From NCBI GenBank assembly GCA_948567375.1, contig OX419758.1, positions 46,753,001-46,817,000 on the forward strand: a stretch of DNA of 64,000 bases, written 5' to 3'. Shown here piece after piece: positions 1-11,949 of this stretch (its first letter is position 1; each line of letters opens with the position of its first letter). The position numbers and the translations under genes are program-made. The stretch is from Lunularia cruciata. Its lineage: Eukaryota; Streptophyta; Marchantiopsida; Lunulariales; Lunulariaceae. The notes under the pieces were generated by a model that saw only the letters and a program-made list of their open reading frames with translations, was not told the DNA's origin and did no database searches.

Positions 1-513
1 TCAACAAACACATGATGCTCATCCTCAACTTTGCTCATAGTACACAACTTGCAAAGTTGCATGGAGTGCTCTATCTGCTGCCAACGTCCTTGTTCTACTT
101 CTAGTCTATGAGAACTAGTTCTATATTGAGCAATAACATGTCTAAGTGAAGTAGAAATCCTAGCCAAGAGATAATCTTGCTCACAATACACCAACATAGG
201 ATTTACAAACTGCTGATAGAACACCATCTTGGTACCGGGTTGTTGCCATAAGCGTAGTAAGAACTGCTCCTTGATCACCTCTCAAAGTGCAATAGGCTCC
301 AATCTCCAATGTTGCTTAGAAACATTCCACCTGGTGGCCCATGCAATCAGATCTGTATACCAACCAATAGTTAGAGTGGCACAAAAAGCTTGGTATGGAA
401 GTCTCTCATGCTCCATGGACCTCACCTTAGTGGCATATGTGAGAGCCAAGAACAAAGCTTCAGCCTCAAGAGGCAAACAGCAGTTTCAGCAAGCAGCAAT
501 ACATAAGGAGTTT
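1..513 (-). mobile_element. LINE ORF2 3' fragment, cut by window edge
   Basis: This is the C-terminal part of LINE ORF2 on the minus strand, matching about residues 853-1019 of the intact copy at 53.7-56.9 kb. It runs from just after the reverse transcriptase into the Cys/His finger, and the 3' end lies outside the window. The reading frame is broken by several stops. It ends abruptly at about 513, where an LTR-like sequence begins, so its 5' side is lost or displaced. Confidence 0.85.
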
Positions 514-1066
514 CATGGCTATTAAGGTTGTGCAATATGGACTTAGAAGGAATGGAACCCTAACTCCATCACACTCTTCCAAGGCTACAACTTCAAGGTA
601 CCTCCAAGACTCAAAACATTACTCACTAGAGAATTTAATGAGAGAAAGATAGTTGCAAATGAAAGGATGATGACTACCTTTTCATCCCTAGCTTATATAC
701 TTTTGAAAAAGGTATACACCAAAGTTATTAATTACCAAAGTAACTCAAGTTAGTAGGCTAAAAGTCAAATAAAGTCTAAAATTCCAAAAGAATATCCAAG
801 CACATGGGAATAATCTCATGAGTATGTGGTCTTATCTTCACCTATCCATTAAGTCAATGATTCCTTCACATGGGCTATCCTTGGACTACAGAAAAATATG
901 CATCAATAAGGCTTATGGACCCAAGATTCCTCAACTCTTTCTTCAAAGTCAAATAACTAGGAATCATACCAAGTCAATACACTAGGAGATCAAACAGTTA
1001 TTCTCACTCTTTCCCTTTCATCTAGAATAAGGTCACCTTTTATCTTAGCTAGGACTAAACTCTACT
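514..1066 (-). mobile_element. Decayed LTR fragment, same family as the 33.9-kb element
   Basis: The sequence aligns along its length with the 694-bp LTRs at 33,887 and 41,021, from about LTR base 38 to base 575 in plus-strand reading, with many substitutions and small indels. Shared blocks include tggctattatgg-like, gttgcaaatgaaaggatgatga and ccttcacatgggctatccttgg. Both LTR ends (TG and CA) are missing, so it is a truncated solo LTR or LTR remnant rather than an intact solo LTR. It is clearly older than the full element. Confidence 0.75.
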
Positions 1067-1390
1067 TCAAATTTGTATACCAACCAACAAATTATGTAGC
1101 ACAAAGAGGTTGGTAAAGAAGTCTTTCATGTTCCATGGACCTCACCGTAGACAAATATATGAGAGCTAAGAACAAAGCTTTAGCCTCAAGAGGAAAAGAA
1201 CTTGTCTCAACAAGCATCAATACATTTGGAGTTGGAGTCCTCATAGCAAGTTCACTGCACAATAAAACTTTATGAACCTTCTCAAACTTTTGCCATCATG
1301 TCTTCTTGATACTAGGACCTCCAACTTGAACATCATAAAGAAGCACAAGCTGCACAGTAGATCTTAACAACACCTTCTTCAACAAGTATG
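1067..1390 (-). mobile_element. Old LINE ORF2 fragment
   Basis: A diverged minus-strand fragment matching about ORF2 residues 802-905, between the reverse transcriptase and the C-terminal finger. It overlaps in content with the fragment at 1-513, so it comes from a different insertion. There is no open frame. Confidence 0.7.
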
Positions 1391-1411
1391 AGACAAAAAC
1401 ACTACAACAAG

Positions 1412-1866
1412 TATATGAGAGCTAGTCTTACACTTAGCAATGGTATGTTCAAATGAAGTAGATCTTTTGGCCACAAGATAGTCTTGCTCACAATACATTA
1501 TGATAGAATTCACAAGATTCTAATAGAACATTGTCTTGGTACCAAGTTCACACCATAGGCAACATAAGAACTACTCCTTGATCACCTCATGTAGCAAAAT
1601 AGGGTTCAACTATCAATGTCGTTTAGAAATATTTCACCTTGTAACCCAAGCAACTAGATCTATATACCAACCAATAGATTGTGTAGCACAAAGAACCTAG
1701 TAAGGGAGTCTCTCATGCTCCATGGACCTCACCTTGGACACATATGTGAGAGCTAAGAACAAAGCTCTAGCATCAAGAGTCAATAGACATGTCTAAACAA
1801 GCAACAAAACATAAGGAGTTTGAGTCCTTACACCAAGTTCATTATACAAGAAGACTTTCTGACATC
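1412..1866 (-). mobile_element. Old LINE ORF2 C-terminal fragment
   Basis: A minus-strand fragment matching about ORF2 residues 840-984, in a decayed state similar to its left neighbour. It lacks the 3' UTR and stops where the next LINE tail begins. No intact frame remains. Confidence 0.7.
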
Positions 1867-1867
1867 T

Positions 1868-2140
1868 CAACAAAATGAAATATAAAGCTTAGAAGACCCA
1901 AAGAGTCAAAAGGCTGAAAACACAATACATATCACATCAAATGTGAGCCTAAGCAAGAACCTAGTGCACTTTACCAATCTGTAATAAACTAATCTAATGT
2001 AAATTGATCTTGATCATATATTTTCCTAACGCTAAAGACTCAAGCTATAAGGTAGAGAAACCATTACCACTAATCAGATGTCTAACTCTGATATGCTTGT
2101 AGCAAGTGCACTCAACAAAGGCATGGTGCTCAAACCTCAA
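1868..2140 (-). mobile_element. Severely 5'-truncated old LINE 3' end
   Basis: Begins with the 3' tail (caacaaaatgaaatataaag on the plus strand), followed by the 3' UTR and the last ORF2 codons as far as the Cys/His finger. The conserved CCTAGG hairpin of younger copies is degraded here, consistent with age. Confidence 0.7.
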
Positions 2141-2402
2141 CAAAGCCAAATTACATTGGAAGGTGATGCTTGGTATGGATGCAAGAGATCCAATGGGCTT
2201 AACCTTTGACACCAAATTTAGCAATGTCAAAGAGGTGATGAACAAGAAATATCCTAGTCCTTCAATGAACAATATTCAACAAGTAGTGGTTGGAAGGTGA
2301 CAACTTCCTTGATATGGTTATTTTGACCCCATTGAGCCACATATTTAACAATCAATCAAGCTATATTGTTTGAATATGTCTACTAGGAAGCTATTATCAA
2401 TT
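2141..2402. other. Unassigned AT-rich stretch
   Basis: No LINE or LTR similarity is visible. A short open stretch on the plus strand (2,106-2,300) starts inside the LINE fragment and has no recognisable domain. I see no gene here. Confidence 0.4.
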
Positions 2403-2470
2403 TGATTTGTATTGTGCTTTCAGTCTTTTGATTCTTTAGGTCTTCCTAAATTTATATTTCATTGTTCATC
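2403..2470 (+). mobile_element. LINE 3' UTR and tail fragment
   Basis: A diverged plus-strand copy of the last part of the LINE 3' UTR, ending in attcattgttcatcattg-like tail units. It contains no coding sequence. It is an extreme 5' truncation or the remnant of a larger copy. Confidence 0.6.
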
Positions 2471-3097
2471 ATTGCTCACAGTGAGTAATAGCTTCTATTT
2501 GCAAACTAGAGAGACGATAAGGGAGCTCAAAGATAATGCAAGCATCATTTACCTTATACCCTTTGCAATTCACTTCTACATGAGGTTGAATTTGCTTACA
2601 ATAGAGAGGAAGTGGTTTCCAAGCCACTTCAGGTTTAAAGAATATTTTGCTACTCAACCTAAAGGAAAGATAATGACAAGAGCAATTCAAGAAACATATG
2701 TATAATTTGCTCAAACAAGAGAGTTTGTGGATGTTGTCAAAACTTCCATTTTATATCTCCCTAATTTTAGAACCAAATTCCAATAAAGACCAAAAATTTA
2801 CAACAAATCACTCTAAAGTAATTTCTTTAAGCTCTTAAATACTTAACATTTTCCTATCTTTCTTTTCAATTCTCCGTAGGTGAAGTAATAATTGTGAAAT
2901 AATCAACTAAACTCTAAAAGACCTTTATGTTTTTAAAAAAAAATTCTCCATAAACTTCAATTCCAAGTATCAATAGAATTGAAAAACAAAGAGAATATTC
3001 TATTTCATTAATATTCTTATGTTTATCCAAGATCATGTACTTAAATTGACAACCACTTAATTTAACTATTCACTCATGTTCTACATGCTTGTCACTT
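2471..3097. other. AT-rich DNA without recognisable gene
   Basis: Strongly AT-rich with short homopolymer runs. The only open stretch (plus, to 2,705) shows no known domain. It separates the repeat cluster on the left from the more GC-balanced island on the right. Confidence 0.5.
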
Positions 3098-3118
3098 GCA
3101 CATACTTAAAGTATGTGC
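3098..3118. repeat. Short inverted repeat
   Basis: gcacatact and agtatgtgc form 9-bp arms around a 3-base loop. It sits exactly at the change from AT-rich DNA to the GC-balanced island. Function is unknown, and it may be chance. Confidence 0.4.
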
Positions 3119-4566
3119 AACATTGAGTATGTTCCAACAATTGAAGCTATTGAATGCCTACGCATGAGGAATCATTGGATGGAGCTTGTAGATTTCTTTG
3201 AGAAGTTTGCAGATTTCACCGCTTCGACCGATTGTAATAGCAAGGAATTAGAATGGCCGAGTACAGGGACAATTCAAAGTGACTCGTACGTGAAAGGGAA
3301 AGCAATTGCAATGGAACTAGAGATCGGGTTGCGATGGCAAAGTCCAAAAGGGTATGCCTACAAACTATTGTTTTGGATGAATAAGGAGAGGACTCGGAAA
3401 CTTGGTTTTAGGGAGTAAACTACTTGTCCGGCGTGTCTGTCCATTGCTTATGTATTTGCAGGAACAGTTACAGTTGTACAAGGAGTATCATCACAAAGTA
3501 CACACAGAACCACAAATTGTAAAGATGATACAAGTGCAACAGGGTGTGTTGGAATCGAAGTTGGGCAAGGTACAACACGTTCTATGGGTTGCAATACAAC
3601 GTTGAAAGAAACGTTGAATTGCAATCCTCATCCAACCTCCAGTCGAGGAGCTGAAGTGCGGATCCAAGTTCAAGAAAGTTGAAATGGAAATCTTCTTCCT
3701 CGCGAAAGGTCAGAGTGTTGAGGCAAGAAGTTTAGTGGGCCAATAGTACGTCAGTAACTCTACTTGAAGTTAGAGGAGGCATATCTTTTACTAGAGGCCC
3801 GTGAGACAGCTAAAGAATCATTTAGCTGGAGAGCACAATCAGCTTTTGTTCAAGGTATTTCACAGATGCCTACGTCGGCAACATGTCGGATGTTATCGAA
3901 TCGCGTGCAGATTACTTTTTCCGACACGCCGCTTGTGCACTAGAAATGGTGGAATCTACAGGCAGTTGCGTCAAGGAAGAGAGTTTCAATTTTCCATCGA
4001 TTTCTCAGTTGGCTGCAGTTGTAGAGTACTGTGATGAGGAGGATTGGACCGTGCTCATTGAAGATTCACGAGTGATTGCTAATGAATATTCTACTAATCT
4101 CTAACTCACACTTTGCCAACACTGCTTCCACTTGAGAACGTAAGATACAACGAGTTTCTGGTGACTATGCACCTTTCATGTATCAACTTACCTTGATCTG
4201 TAGTCTGTAAGCGTTGTGAATTTTGTGACAGGCCTCCTCTGACGACCTCGGCTGGTCAATGTTGAAATCACCGGATGAAGGTAAAATCTGTGTTAATCCT
4301 ATGGGAGGACGGAATTCATTAAGCCAATTTCTCCAAATCGAGTCCGTGGATATGATTTGCCACTTGCAGTAGATTTGCGATTATATAGAGAACCCTAGCC
4401 CAGTGCAGTGAGTGAAAGAGCAGACAAAGTCTGACTCACAAATTGAACATGATAATCACTTTCATCACTGGACAAATCACAATTTTGCAGAGAAATACTG
4501 AGAAGTAGGAAAAAGGTTGAGGCAAAGGCAACAGCCAATGACACATTTCAGCAGAAAATTTGGTAG
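3113..4566 (+). CDS. Possible multi-exon gene or gene fragment, unrecognised
   Basis: Several exon-like blocks lie on the plus strand in DNA of more even base composition than the repeats. An open stretch at 3,113-3,414 is followed by a gt (3,415) and by tgtatttgcag at 3,451-3,461. A second open block ends at 4,104. A 49-base block at 4,232-4,280 is flanked by ag and gtaaaa, and a block at 4,493-4,566 follows a pyrimidine-rich ag and ends in TAG. The last two join in frame to give a short, charged C-terminus ending QQKIW. I could not connect all blocks into one frame, and the first gap (47 bases) is short for a plant intron. It may be a decayed gene. No known family was recognised. Confidence 0.3.
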
Positions 4567-5230
4567 TCATCGTTCTAATCCGCGCTTGAACTTGAACCAT
4601 AGATATCGCACCTGCTTACATGCAATAGACTCTTTCAGTCATTCTCATTCAACAAAGAATTATATAGTAGTAGTGAGTTATGTGAGAAGACCCAGAACGC
4701 CATGAAGTGCACATACGAGGGCAGATTCTTTCACCTAAAAACATGGGAATTTGCCCCTTTCAACCCGTAACAATTGCAATAAAGATGTGAACATTACAAA
4801 TCTGAGATGCTAGAATAGCTGAGATGTTCGCGACTGCGCGTGATGGTCTAACACGTGATCTGCATTTGCAGTTGTCTCCCGGTGAAACATCTAAGGCAGA
4901 CATGGGTGACAGTCAAGTTCTCTGATACCAATCATCGCAACGGTTCTATGGTCGTGAAATAAGGGTACCAGCGGCAGCGAATCGTGAGGACTGATGAATC
5001 ACCCAACTCCTCAACATACGGTAGTCTCTCGAAAGTCTTGCTCTAACTTACATATGGAGAAGTTATAAATGACAGGCAAGCCTTCTCTCTTGCAATAAAA
5101 GACACTCTTGCATATCCTTCCGCGTAGCCTTTCTACTCTACGGAGTTGAATATCATCAAGAGCTGTAAAATTGACGTTCACAAGATTGTCATTTCGAGAT
5201 GAACATGATATATACCTCCATTTTACAGAC

Positions 5231-5848
5231 CTAAATTGTAGGATCTAGCAAGTTCTGTTGCTGCGGATGGAAGATGGGATTTTGTTGCCGATCATCCTTC
5301 TGTATTTGTGGATCAACAATCATTGGTTGTTCGCCATCTTGCACCGACGGGTTCCCCATAGACTGGGCTTCTTCGTCAATCTGTGTATTCCGCAGCTCCT
5401 GGGCACTCATCTCAAGCTGTGTCCTGAGTTGGGAATTAGCATCCCTTTCAGTCTGAAGGGAAAGGAGAGCAGACTTCAGTCGTTGATGGAGAGCCAGAAT
5501 GGTGGCGTCTTTGGCCATAGCTGCCCAAGTCATAGCCTCCAATCTCAACTTGAGGGTAGAGTTCGTCTCATCGTCTTCCTTCGTCTTGGAAACAGTTGGT
5601 ACATGTTTATAATCTCCAACAACAGAAGATGTGCTTCTCTTTGGAGGAAGAATTCCAATTTTCTGCTCAGATGCGTTCATCAAGTGCGACCACTCTTCCC
5701 TATTCGGCACCTGCGGTTTATTCACAGACACGAACATTTGATCCAGTCCGCCGGGGTTGAAGCTTTTACTATGGAAAAGTGAACGACGCTTTGTTGCAAA
5801 ATTCGACCCAAAAGTCTGAAGTTCCTGCTGCACTTTCGGCTTGTTCAT
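5231..5848 (-). CDS. Unrecognised 205-residue protein with predicted coiled coil
   Basis: An open frame of 205 codons with an ATG at 5,848. The N-terminal third is basic and Ser/Asn-rich. Residues of about 95-160 are rich in Leu, Ala, Glu, Gln and Arg with heptad-like spacing, suggesting a coiled coil. The C-terminus is Gln-, Asp- and Pro-rich and looks disordered. There is no signal peptide or membrane segment. It resembles no transposon protein in this window, and its codon use fits an ordinary nuclear gene. It may be a complete single-exon gene or one exon of a larger gene with its 5' part between 5.9 and 8 kb. No function can be assigned. Confidence 0.5.
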   Translation of the reverse strand: MNKPKVQQELQTFGSNFATKRRSLFHSKSFNPGGLDQMFVSVNKPQVPNREEWSHLMNASEQKIGILPPKRSTSSVVGDYKHVPTVSKTKEDDETNSTLKLRLEAMTWAAMAKDATILALHQRLKSALLSLQTERDANSQLRTQLEMSAQELRNTQIDEEAQSMGNPSVQDGEQPMIVDPQIQKDDRQQNPIFHPQQQNLLDPTI

Positions 5849-8800
5849 GTTCCAAAATTCCCCTCTCTAACGCAGAAAAGATCAATTGCAATTTGTGAGC
5901 GACTGAGGATTTCAACGATTTGCAGACCATGCACCTACAAATTGCTCAAATTTCTGGATCCAGAGAAGATTTGTGCGTTTTAACAACTTCCTAGTTGTAA
6001 GATCCACTGTTTGTAACGATGCTAACCTGAGAAATAACTCAATCTCATAGCCTTCAACAATCTGTGATGACCTTCCGGACTCAATCGTGATTCTTCCCCA
6101 CTGCTTAGGTCTACAAGCAAAGAACTACACTCTCCTCTTCCCTCGTTGATATGGATTCCGGTCTACAACTCAATATTTCCCTCGAATATTCGAGATTATT
6201 CGAGAGTGTAATATGGATACAGAGGATTTGAACAATTATTCCATAAACGACATTAGCAAGTCATCCAACAAAAATGAAGACTTCGTTTCGTTTAAAGAAT
6301 TGTAAATCATCAGTGACCTCATCCGGCTCCACAATGAATGATGGGGCCAGAGGCACCAAAGTCCCGAGGACGACGTTGTAGGGAGGAGAAGAAAACCAGA
6401 GAGAACATGGTACAAGAGAGAATAATACCGGATAAGGAAGACGATGGAGAACGATTCGTCCAGCTAGATCTGGTGTGCTCATCTCCACCAAGTAGCTGTT
6501 CCTCGAGATGTGGCGCAGTTATCTCTTCCGCGAAACAAGAACGACATTTTCTGGAGTTACTAGTCACATGTGGAGATAGTTAGTCCCAAATTTAGGACCT
6601 CGGTTCCTTCTCCAACTCCCTCACATCTTGGTCAGAAGATCCACAAAATAGTTCCACACACTAATCAGAATCCATCCTGATTATTATTTCCACCGCTTTG
6701 GCTTTCAAACCCTCGAACACCACCATGGTCCTGTCTGAGTCCACGTAAGTACTGTGCCAGCAGAGAAACACTACTGCACAACGAGAAAAGCATGTTCTCT
6801 GCAGTAGACGGATAGAGGAATGATTGATCGATTGATTGCAGGGTCGATTGATTGATCCAAAGTGAGCCAACAGTAGCGGAAGTTTTGCCTTTGCGGGTGC
6901 ACGAGGATTCTCTAACCGAGAAGTAAGCGAGTTAAGGACTTAATTAGGCCCACCTACATTGCTTTACGGCTGACCCACAAGATTCTCTGTGCATATTTCC
7001 CAAAGGCTATCTTTACAAAGACTTTGTGCTTTGAAGTAATGTGGGGGAAGTAATTTAGTATTGATACACATGAGCTGGCTGGGGCCATTGGTTATGTTGA
7101 CGTGCAAGTAAATGAAAACGTGGTCGAGGTAAGAACATCACGTGACGATCACGCAACACGTATTTATGTAAGTCATTGGTGCCGTACTGCATCCAACTCG
7201 GGAGCGACTTCACCAGTGTATGCACTAGATTCAGTAGTTGTTCATTTGACTCCGTCGTCCTCAAATACAATCGGTCCAATGCTGCCTGTGATTTCATGGA
7301 CAGCAGCGTAGATTAAATCAACAGATGTCGCCCACGTTTGTCTTTGAAACCAACTCTCGAAACTGTTGTGGCCTGAAGTTGGATCCGATCGATGCTTAGG
7401 TTCATCCTAGACGAACCTACCCAGCTGGCCGGCAGGGGAGTTTTGGAGAATCATTCCGCCTTTCTATCTCTTCTGGATACACCCTTGGGTGTCTCTCTGA
7501 GCGGAATAGTCAAGTTGGTCACCCAGTGGTAATCGAGAAGAAATGGTAAGGCGAGATGATTCATCCGTTTGTTCGACGTTTCCTTGCGGAAGGACAGGTT
7601 ATCCGTTCCACAGCTCCTGAACGAATCTCTGGCATCAGGTTTATGGGCGAACGGCATGACGAGTTGAACAAGCCGCTTCAACGATGGTTACCGCTGACGC
7701 ACCCGATACTATTTTGGTTTTATTTCAGGTTTTGCTTGCTGTAGGAGCTTACAACTCTTACACACCTTCCAGAATATTTATGTTCCATTTTCCATATTTT
7801 TCCATTAAGACATTGGAAGCTACATCTGTCCGCTGCCAGACATGCGACTGCGCGTATCACTCCATGTTGAGAACTCTCTTACTTCTAGACCTGGCATGTA
7901 CATATGCATTGGAAGAATGGTGAGTGAGGATATTGACCAACCTGACCTGGAAGACTCCCACCATCACAGTGGACGCATTTTGTTAGTGATATCATTCAGG
8001 TAAGAATGTTTTGCTCCCGACATTATGACGGTCTAGAAGTAGCAACCTCTCGAACGACAACGGTTCAAGTTCATCAGGGGTGAGAAAGTCGGACTTTGCA
8101 CGGTACAATGCCAAAGTAGAATCCTGTTACTTTAAAGATCAGAAGGAGACTCGCTGTGAGCAGATTATATTATAGACTTGTGTCGGAAAGAAACGTTTCG
8201 GACAACTTTTGTGTGGATTAGTTGGTTCACCATTTCTAAGGATCGCCGATGCCTGTTTGTGGAGCACTCCCAAGGGAAGAAAACTGGAAGAAAACTTAAT
8301 GCGATGTCTAAATCTTGTGAAACATCCGTGTAGACATGTGTTAGACAGGGAGACGAGTGGAATCTAATTTTGGGCATCGCAATCTGGGATGTTTGAGGAA
8401 TTATGAAAATAAAATCGAATCGAGAAGTGAGGATGGAAAATGAGAGTCAGATAGGATGAGCTTCCGCGCCTTCTCATCCTCACTTTTCTACTCGCTTTCC
8501 CTCGTAGAAAAATGAATCATCCGGACGAAGACGGAAAAAAACTCAACGTTACTTGTCGGAACTAATAATACAGAAAAACGAGTTTTGGAACGATAAATAC
8601 TTGCATAAATAAGCTACGATACAAATACGTACAGTACGAATTGTCCAATATCCCATGTTTTCAAACTGCGAAGTTCAAACGTTGTTTATCAAACCAATAC
8701 CTCCCTTACTTTAGATCAGATAACTCGTTTAGCCCGGAACTCGTGTAACTTTGTACTCTTCATCATACCATCCATTACAAGATCTTTACTCATTTTCTTC

Positions 8801-8955
8801 TTGAATTACTTGACAAAAACTTACACCCATTCTCTCAAGATATGGATCAACTAAGCATGTTGTAGTCCATATAAAACTTCGCCATAAATTGTTAACAACT
8901 TCTTTTCAAAGAGGCAAGATCAAGATGTTTTCTTAAGAATATTTCCAATTAAAAC
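5849..8955. other. Low-copy DNA without recognisable gene
   Basis: Base composition is close to even and no similarity to the LINE or LTR families is seen. Short open stretches occur on both strands (for example 6,338-6,583 plus and 7,055-7,297 minus), but none carries a recognisable domain. It may hold UTRs, introns or promoter of the 5.2-kb gene. I saw no tRNA-like A and B boxes. Confidence 0.4.
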
Positions 8956-9007
8956 CAAAATTTAGGATACATGAAAGGTGTGAAACAATGAAATACATGA
9001 AATTATA

Positions 9008-9545
9008 AAAAAATATGAAATATAAAGCATGGAAGACCCAAAGAGTCAAAATATAATAAAACAAAATACAAATCAAAAGCAATGTAAGCATGGGGAAAAT
9101 CCTAAGCCACCTAACAAGTCTGTAAAGTACTGATTCAATAATCTTTATCAAGTACTTAACTATACTAAAGCTAACGACTCAATCCACAAGAGAGCAAAGA
9201 AAAATCTATTATTAATTTGATATCTAACTTTTAACTCTAATTCTCTTGTAACAAAGGCACTCAAGAAATGCACGATGCTCATCTTCTACTTTGCACAAGA
9301 AGCATAATGTGCAAAGTCATAGCATAATGTGCAAAGTCATATAGAGTGATCTATATGCTTCCAATGACCTTCTTCTACAACAAATCTCTAATTGTTCAAT
9401 ATAGTTGTTGTTGTTTGTTATGATGAGCATTGATATGTTTAAAGAATTAGATATCTTACCCAAAAGGCAATCTTGCTCACAATTAACCAATCTAGAATTC
9501 ATAAATTGTTAAAAGAAAACCATCTTAGTACAATGTTCAAACCAT
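9008..9545 (-). mobile_element. Old 5'-truncated LINE
   Basis: A diverged minus-strand LINE 3' end: tail (atgaaatataaagc on the plus strand), 3' UTR, then ORF2 C-terminus back to about residue 942, including the finger region. It has many stops. It carries an internal 20-bp tandem duplication at 9,302-9,341. Confidence 0.75.
9302..9341. repeat. 20-bp perfect tandem duplication
   Basis: agcataatgtgcaaagtcat occurs twice in a row inside the old LINE copy. Other copies have one version, so this is a local duplication in this copy. Confidence 0.9.
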
Positions 9546-9625
9546 ATATGGAGTGGAGCTCTAATTTTAAGCAATTAATTGATCAATTCACTGGACTTCT
9601 TCAATCTACATAAACTTCATTCTCG
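9546..9625 (+). mobile_element. LINE ORF2 fragment, opposite orientation
   Basis: About 80 bases of plus-strand ORF2 around residues 306-330 (the linker between endonuclease and reverse transcriptase). It lies between two minus-strand LINE 3' ends. It has no ends of its own and is probably debris of an older insertion or inversion. Confidence 0.6.
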
Positions 9626-10900
9626 TCAATGAAATATAAAGCCCAAAAGACCCAAAGAGTCAAAAGGCTGGAAACACAATACAAAACACATGAAATGTGA
9701 GCCTAAGCCAAAGCCTAGGGCATCTAACCAATTTGTAACAAATTGGTCCAATGTTAACTAATCTCTATCATATACTTCCCTAATGCTAAAGCTTTCAACA
9801 TGTAGGAGAGTTGAGAAATCACTACAAGTAATCTGATGTCTAACTCTGATTTACGTGTAACAAGGGCAAACAACAAACACATGGTGCTCATCAACAACTT
9901 TGCTCATAGTACACAATTTGCAAAGTCTCATGGAGTGCTCTATCTGCTGCTAACGTCCTTGTTCTACTTCTAGTCTATGAGAACTAGTTCTATATTGAGG
10001 AATAACATGTCTAAGTGAAGTAGAAATCCTAGCCAAGAGATAATCTTGCTCACAATACACCAACATAGGATTTACAAACTGCTCATAGAACACCATCTTG
10101 GTATCGGGTTGCTGCCACAAGCGTAATAAGAACTGCTCCTTGATCACCTCTCGAAGTGCAGTAGGCTCCAATCTCCAATGTTGCTCAAAAACATTCCACC
10201 TTGTGGCCCATGCAATCAGATTTGTATACCAACCAATAGATAGAGTGGCACAAAAAGCTTGGTAGTGAAGCCTCTCATGCTCCATGGACTTCACCTTAGT
10301 GGCATATGTGAGAGTCAAGAACAAAGCTTCAGCCTCAAGAGGCAAAAACCTAATTTCAGCAAGCAGCAATACATAAGGAGTTTGAGTCCTCACTCCAAGT
10401 TCATCACACAAAAACAGTTTCTGAATTTTCTCCACCTTTTGCCACCATGTCTTCTTAGTACCTGGACCCCAAATCTGAGTACCATAGAGAACCACCGGCT
10501 GTACAAGAGATCTGAACAACACCTTCTTCAACTCCCATGTGGAAAGATGAGCAAGTCTAGAGCAATTCATTAGTGAATACAAAGCTCTAAACCCTGCATT
10601 GATTCTCATCTTCACACAAGTAGACCAACTATAGTCATGAGAAAACTCAAGGCCCAAGTACTTATAAGAAGAAACCTGCTCCAATTGCTATCCATAAAAA
10701 AAGAAAGGTATGACACCTTTAGAACCCACCACAATCACCTTGGACTTGTCAAGGTTCACCTCCATCTTTGTTTGATTGCAAAAGCAAAGAAGAGAATCCA
10801 ATAACTTCTGTAAACTCTGTGGATTTGTGGAGAGAAGCACTACATCATCTACATAAAGGAGTGCATGTATCATCAAAGAGCCAACATGTACACCGGTAGC
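9626..10900 (-). mobile_element. LINE copy, 3' part of a twin-primed insertion
   Basis: Minus-strand LINE with 3' tail, 3' UTR and ORF2 back to about residue 678, just before the YADD box. The catalytic box reads YVDD here. The frame is open at 9,950-10,684 and again at 10,688-10,876, broken by a stop at about 10,686. At 10,900 it is joined to ORF2 sequence in the opposite orientation (10,901-11,949). Together the two parts have the structure of an insertion with an inverted 5' end. Confidence 0.85.
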
Positions 10901-11949
10901 TTGAGTTCTATGGAGTTGTATGGAGTGGAGTTCTGATTTTCAACAACGTAGTGATCAATTGGTTGAACTTCTTCAATCTATATCAACTTCTTTGTTTCCA
11001 AGAGGCTCCCACAGAAAGAGACTTGGTCTCCCTTGCAATAGGTGGTATGATGCTGGTTTCAAAATGGCAAGGATCAAAGCTATGGATAGGTCTCTATGGA
11101 TAGATCAGATTGCACAAAATCAGGCCTTTGTTTCATACAAAAAGTTGGTGAAGTGCAAAAAGCAAACATTTTTGAGACTCAAGGGGGTTGAGTTGAGCAT
11201 TGAACTGAAGAGCAATCCCAAGGCTTTTTGGAAGAAGGTAACCATCAGATCTGCATCTCCATTGCTGGACCTAAATGAGCTTTGTCACTATGTGAAGGAT
11301 CTGTACTTTTTCCCTAATGCTCCAAGCATGGCACCTTGCCTTGGATCTGCTCTCACCATCTCTGAAGCTGATGTCAAGTACCAATTGAAGAAGTTGGCCA
11401 ATGGTAAGGCTGAAGACCTTGATGGACTATGTGTTGAACTTCTGAAGTGGGGCGGTAGCCAACTGATTTCAGTACTCACTTCTCATTTGAATGAGGCAAT
11501 CAAGTGTGGTTTTCTTGATAGATGGTGCTTCAAGAAGGTAGTTCCTATTCACAAGTCTGGCCAGAGAGATATTGTCACCAATTACCGTACGATACTTGTT
11601 GGTAGTGTCTTTGCCAAGTTGTATAGTCAAATTTTGGAGTCTAGGTTGAGCACTTGGCCTGAAAAGCACTAAATTCGAGCTAAGTGCCAAGCTGGTTTCA
11701 GATCAGGCTTTAGTACTTTGGACCACCTATTGGTACTCCATGTTTTGTGGTGGAAATCCAAGGGTGTTGGGAGAGCTCTCTATGTTGCCTTTATTGATTT
11801 CAGGAAAGCCTTTGATAAGGTGCTCACAAAATCTCTAAGTGAGAGACTAATTGAAGTGGGTGTTTCAGCTGATCTGATTGGTGCTATCTCTAGACTCTAT
11901 GAGAAAGTGATTGTGAAACTTTCATCTTTGAGCTCTCAAGATGTCCTTA
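10901..11949 (+). mobile_element. Inverted 5' part of the twin-primed LINE
   Basis: Plus-strand ORF2 from about residue 305 to 646: linker, then reverse transcriptase through the FIDFRKAFD motif. The frame is open from 10,920 but ends in TAA at 11,670-11,672, then reopens. Arg556 is still CGA here, unlike most copies. It stops where the next minus-strand LINE tail starts. Its 3' limit (residue about 646) and the start of the neighbouring direct part (about 678) are nearly adjacent in the element, as expected for twin priming with loss of about 30 codons. Confidence 0.85.

Noticed and set aside
3415-3461. A confident 47-base intron
   Set aside because: It has gt and ag borders and a pyrimidine-rich end, but it is short for a plant intron and the frames on both sides could not be linked reliably.
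5258-5782. A 174-codon ORF on the plus strand
   Set aside because: It lies opposite the 205-codon minus-strand ORF. The minus-strand frame has a more protein-like composition with a coiled coil. Neither is proven.
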